This document shows, one piece after another, positions 11,968 through 13,100 of a stretch of 13,100 bases of DNA. The position numbers and the translations under genes were made by a program. The notes beneath the pieces are model-generated. The model saw only the letters and a program-made list of their open reading frames with translations, ran no database searches and was not told where the DNA came from. This stretch comes from Christensenella sp. UBA5399 (GTDB lineage: Bacteria > Bacillota > Clostridia > Christensenellales > Christensenellaceae). How positions within the stretch are numbered: the stretch's first letter is position 1; each line of letters opens with the position of its first letter. The stretch covers positions 4,183 to 17,282 of the forward strand of contig DHOD01000104.1 of NCBI GenBank assembly GCA_002407725.1. The letters run 5' to 3'.

Positions 11968-13100
11968 AAATCCTGCCTCCTTCAATATGATAGATCACAT
12001 CCGCATAGTCCTGCGCCAGCTTGTGATCGTGTGTGGAGAACACCAGCGTCAGCCCGCCCTGCACCACCATATCCTGCAGCGACGACATCAGCGCAATGAT
12101 GGATTCCCTGTCCTGCGCGTATGTGGGCTCGTCGCAAACCAGTATTTCGCAACCGCCGGCCAGCAGCGCGGCCACCGCAAGGCGGCGTTGCTGGCCCTGG
12201 CTCAGCATATACGGCGAAATATACCTGTACCGCCAAAGGCCAATGCTTTTTAGTATCTCCTTGACCTTCTCCTCCGCGCCCGCGTCGCCCTTCGCCAAAC
12301 CCGCGCGGATCTCGCCCGCCACGGAATTGGACACAAACTGGTCCTGCGGGCTTTGAAACACAAATCCCATCTTGTCGTGCAACTTTTTCCGCGTTTTCCT
12401 GTTCAGCTTCTCCCCAAAAGCCGACACCGCGCCTGTGTATTTGTTGAGCCCGCACAACACGCCAAAAAGCGTACTTTTGCCGCTGCCGCTGCCACCCGTC
12501 ACCGCATGGATCCTGCCGCGGTAAAACTGCGCTGTCGCCCCGTCCAGCACACGGCCGCCGTCAAACTCCACAGCCAGGTCTTGCACATCCAGCACCACTT
12601 GCCGCCCTTCCGGCAGTTTCGCGGGCTTCCGTTCCTGATAATGCCGGGCCGGGATCGCCACGCCCAGCGCAGCCAACGCATCCTCCGGCAGGCTTTTGGG
12701 GTCGACGCCGCGCATTGCGGTTTCGCCGCCTTTTCCCATCACAATAATCTCGTCGGCAATCTCCGTCCACACGTCCAGATGATGGTCCACCGCAACAATC
12801 CCCGTCCCGTCGCGTTCCTTTAACTCGTGCAGCCGCAGCGCAATATCGCGTGCCGAATCCGGGTCGATATTGGCAAACGGCTCGTCCAACACCAGCCACC
12901 GGGGCCCCAGCGCCGCCACGCATGCCAGCATCGTCTTCTGCTTTTCGCCACCCGAGAGCGTCACCAGCTTTCGCCCGCGCAAATGGCCGATCCCGCAAAA
13001 ATCCAATGCACGCGCAATCTTTCCATCCATCTCCCGCGGATCGCACAACACGTTTTCCAGGCAAAACACCAGCTCGTTTTCCACCGTGTCCATACAAAAC
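11942..13100 (-). CDS. ECF transporter ATPase, tandem NBD, 5'-truncated by the window edge
   Basis: Cytoplasmic energising subunit of the same ECF transporter, with two ATPase domains fused in one chain (YkoD-like layout, equivalent to EcfA1 plus EcfA2). The first domain is incomplete: its Walker A lies beyond the right edge. What remains begins near FCMDTVENELVF and includes signature LSGGEKQK, Walker B WLVLDEPFANIDP and H-loop DHHLD. The second domain is complete, with Walker A GGSGSGKST, Q-loop FQSPQDQF, a variant signature LSQGQQRR, Walker B EILVCDEPTYAQD and H-loop STHDH. The frame stays open to the end of the window, so the ATG at 13093 is almost certainly internal, not the start; roughly 80-90 residues are missing. 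The stop (11942) lies inside ecfT. An S-component gene may be located further upstream, outside the window. Confidence 0.93.
   Translation of the reverse strand, partial: FCMDTVENELVFCLENVLCDPREMDGKIARALDFCGIGHLRGRKLVTLSGGEKQKTMLACVAALGPRWLVLDEPFANIDPDSARDIALRLHELKERDGTGIVAVDHHLDVWTEIADEIIVMGKGGETAMRGVDPKSLPEDALAALGVAIPARHYQERKPAKLPEGRQVVLDVQDLAVEFDGGRVLDGATAQFYRGRIHAVTGGSGSGKSTLFGVLCGLNKYTGAVSAFGEKLNRKTRKKLHDKMGFVFQSPQDQFVSNSVAGEIRAGLAKGDAGAEEKVKEILKSIGLWRYRYISPYMLSQGQQRRLAVAALLAGGCEILVCDEPTYAQDRESIIALMSSLQDMVVQGGLTLVFSTHDHKLAQDYADVIYHIEGGRIYEVGQPGV
11976..11982 (-). promoter_or_regulatory. ribosome binding site of ecfT inside the ATPase gene
   Basis: AAGGAGG on the minus strand, 8 nt before ATG 11967 and within the last codons of the ATPase gene. 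It decides the ecfT start against the TTG at 11985. Confidence 0.75.

Noticed and set aside
11968..11985. Upstream TTG start for ecfT
   Set aside because: The TTG lies at the AAGGAGG site that is correctly spaced for ATG 11967.
13091..13093. ATG at 13093 as the true start of the ECF ATPase
   Set aside because: The first ATPase domain would lack its Walker A motif and the frame is open to the window edge, so the gene is cut by the window, not naturally short.

Overview
The window looks like chromosomal DNA of a Gram-positive anaerobe, most likely a Clostridia-type Bacillota. This is inferred from lipoprotein signal peptides on the binding proteins, strong AGGAGG-type ribosome sites, clear TTGACA/TATAAT-type promoters, a LacI-controlled sugar ABC operon, an ECF transporter and moderate GC. 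Most genes lie on the minus strand; three are on the plus strand. No rRNA, tRNA, CRISPR array, phage gene or insertion sequence was seen.

Left part (1-5512): a ribose/galactose/inositol-type ABC transporter is encoded on the minus strand in the order ATPase, permease, binding lipoprotein (3805 down to 44). A divergent LacI-family regulator starts at 4517. The roughly 700-bp divergent region holds two well-formed minus-strand promoters, one plus-strand promoter and a perfect 32-bp palindrome (4315-4346) with a central CG, the best operator candidate. A second, cre-like AACGTT site overlaps the -35 box of the proximal transporter promoter. This is a self-contained, substrate-induced sugar uptake locus.

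Middle (5547-9728): a two-gene minus-strand operon encodes an unusual 512-residue class III PLP aminotransferase and a Gfo/Idh/MocA dehydrogenase, with its own promoter at 8325-8353. The pair suggests interconversion of a hydroxyl, keto and amino group on a sugar, cyclitol or small polyol. It may act on the cargo of the neighbouring transporter, but that link is inference. Upstream lies alanine dehydrogenase (ald), separated by two consecutive strong hairpins.

Right part (9849-13100): on the plus strand are a small cytosolic DsbA-like thiol oxidoreductase (CPYC) ended by a good intrinsic terminator, and an orphan polar amino acid binding lipoprotein. Converging on it with an 8-bp CDS overlap is an ECF transporter module: EcfT and a tandem ATPase whose first half runs off the right edge. 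No substrate-specific S component is visible.

Nothing here is clearly a new defence or mobile system. The points most worth checking are the palindromic regulatory region, the aminotransferase/dehydrogenase pair, and the double hairpin between ald and the aminotransferase.
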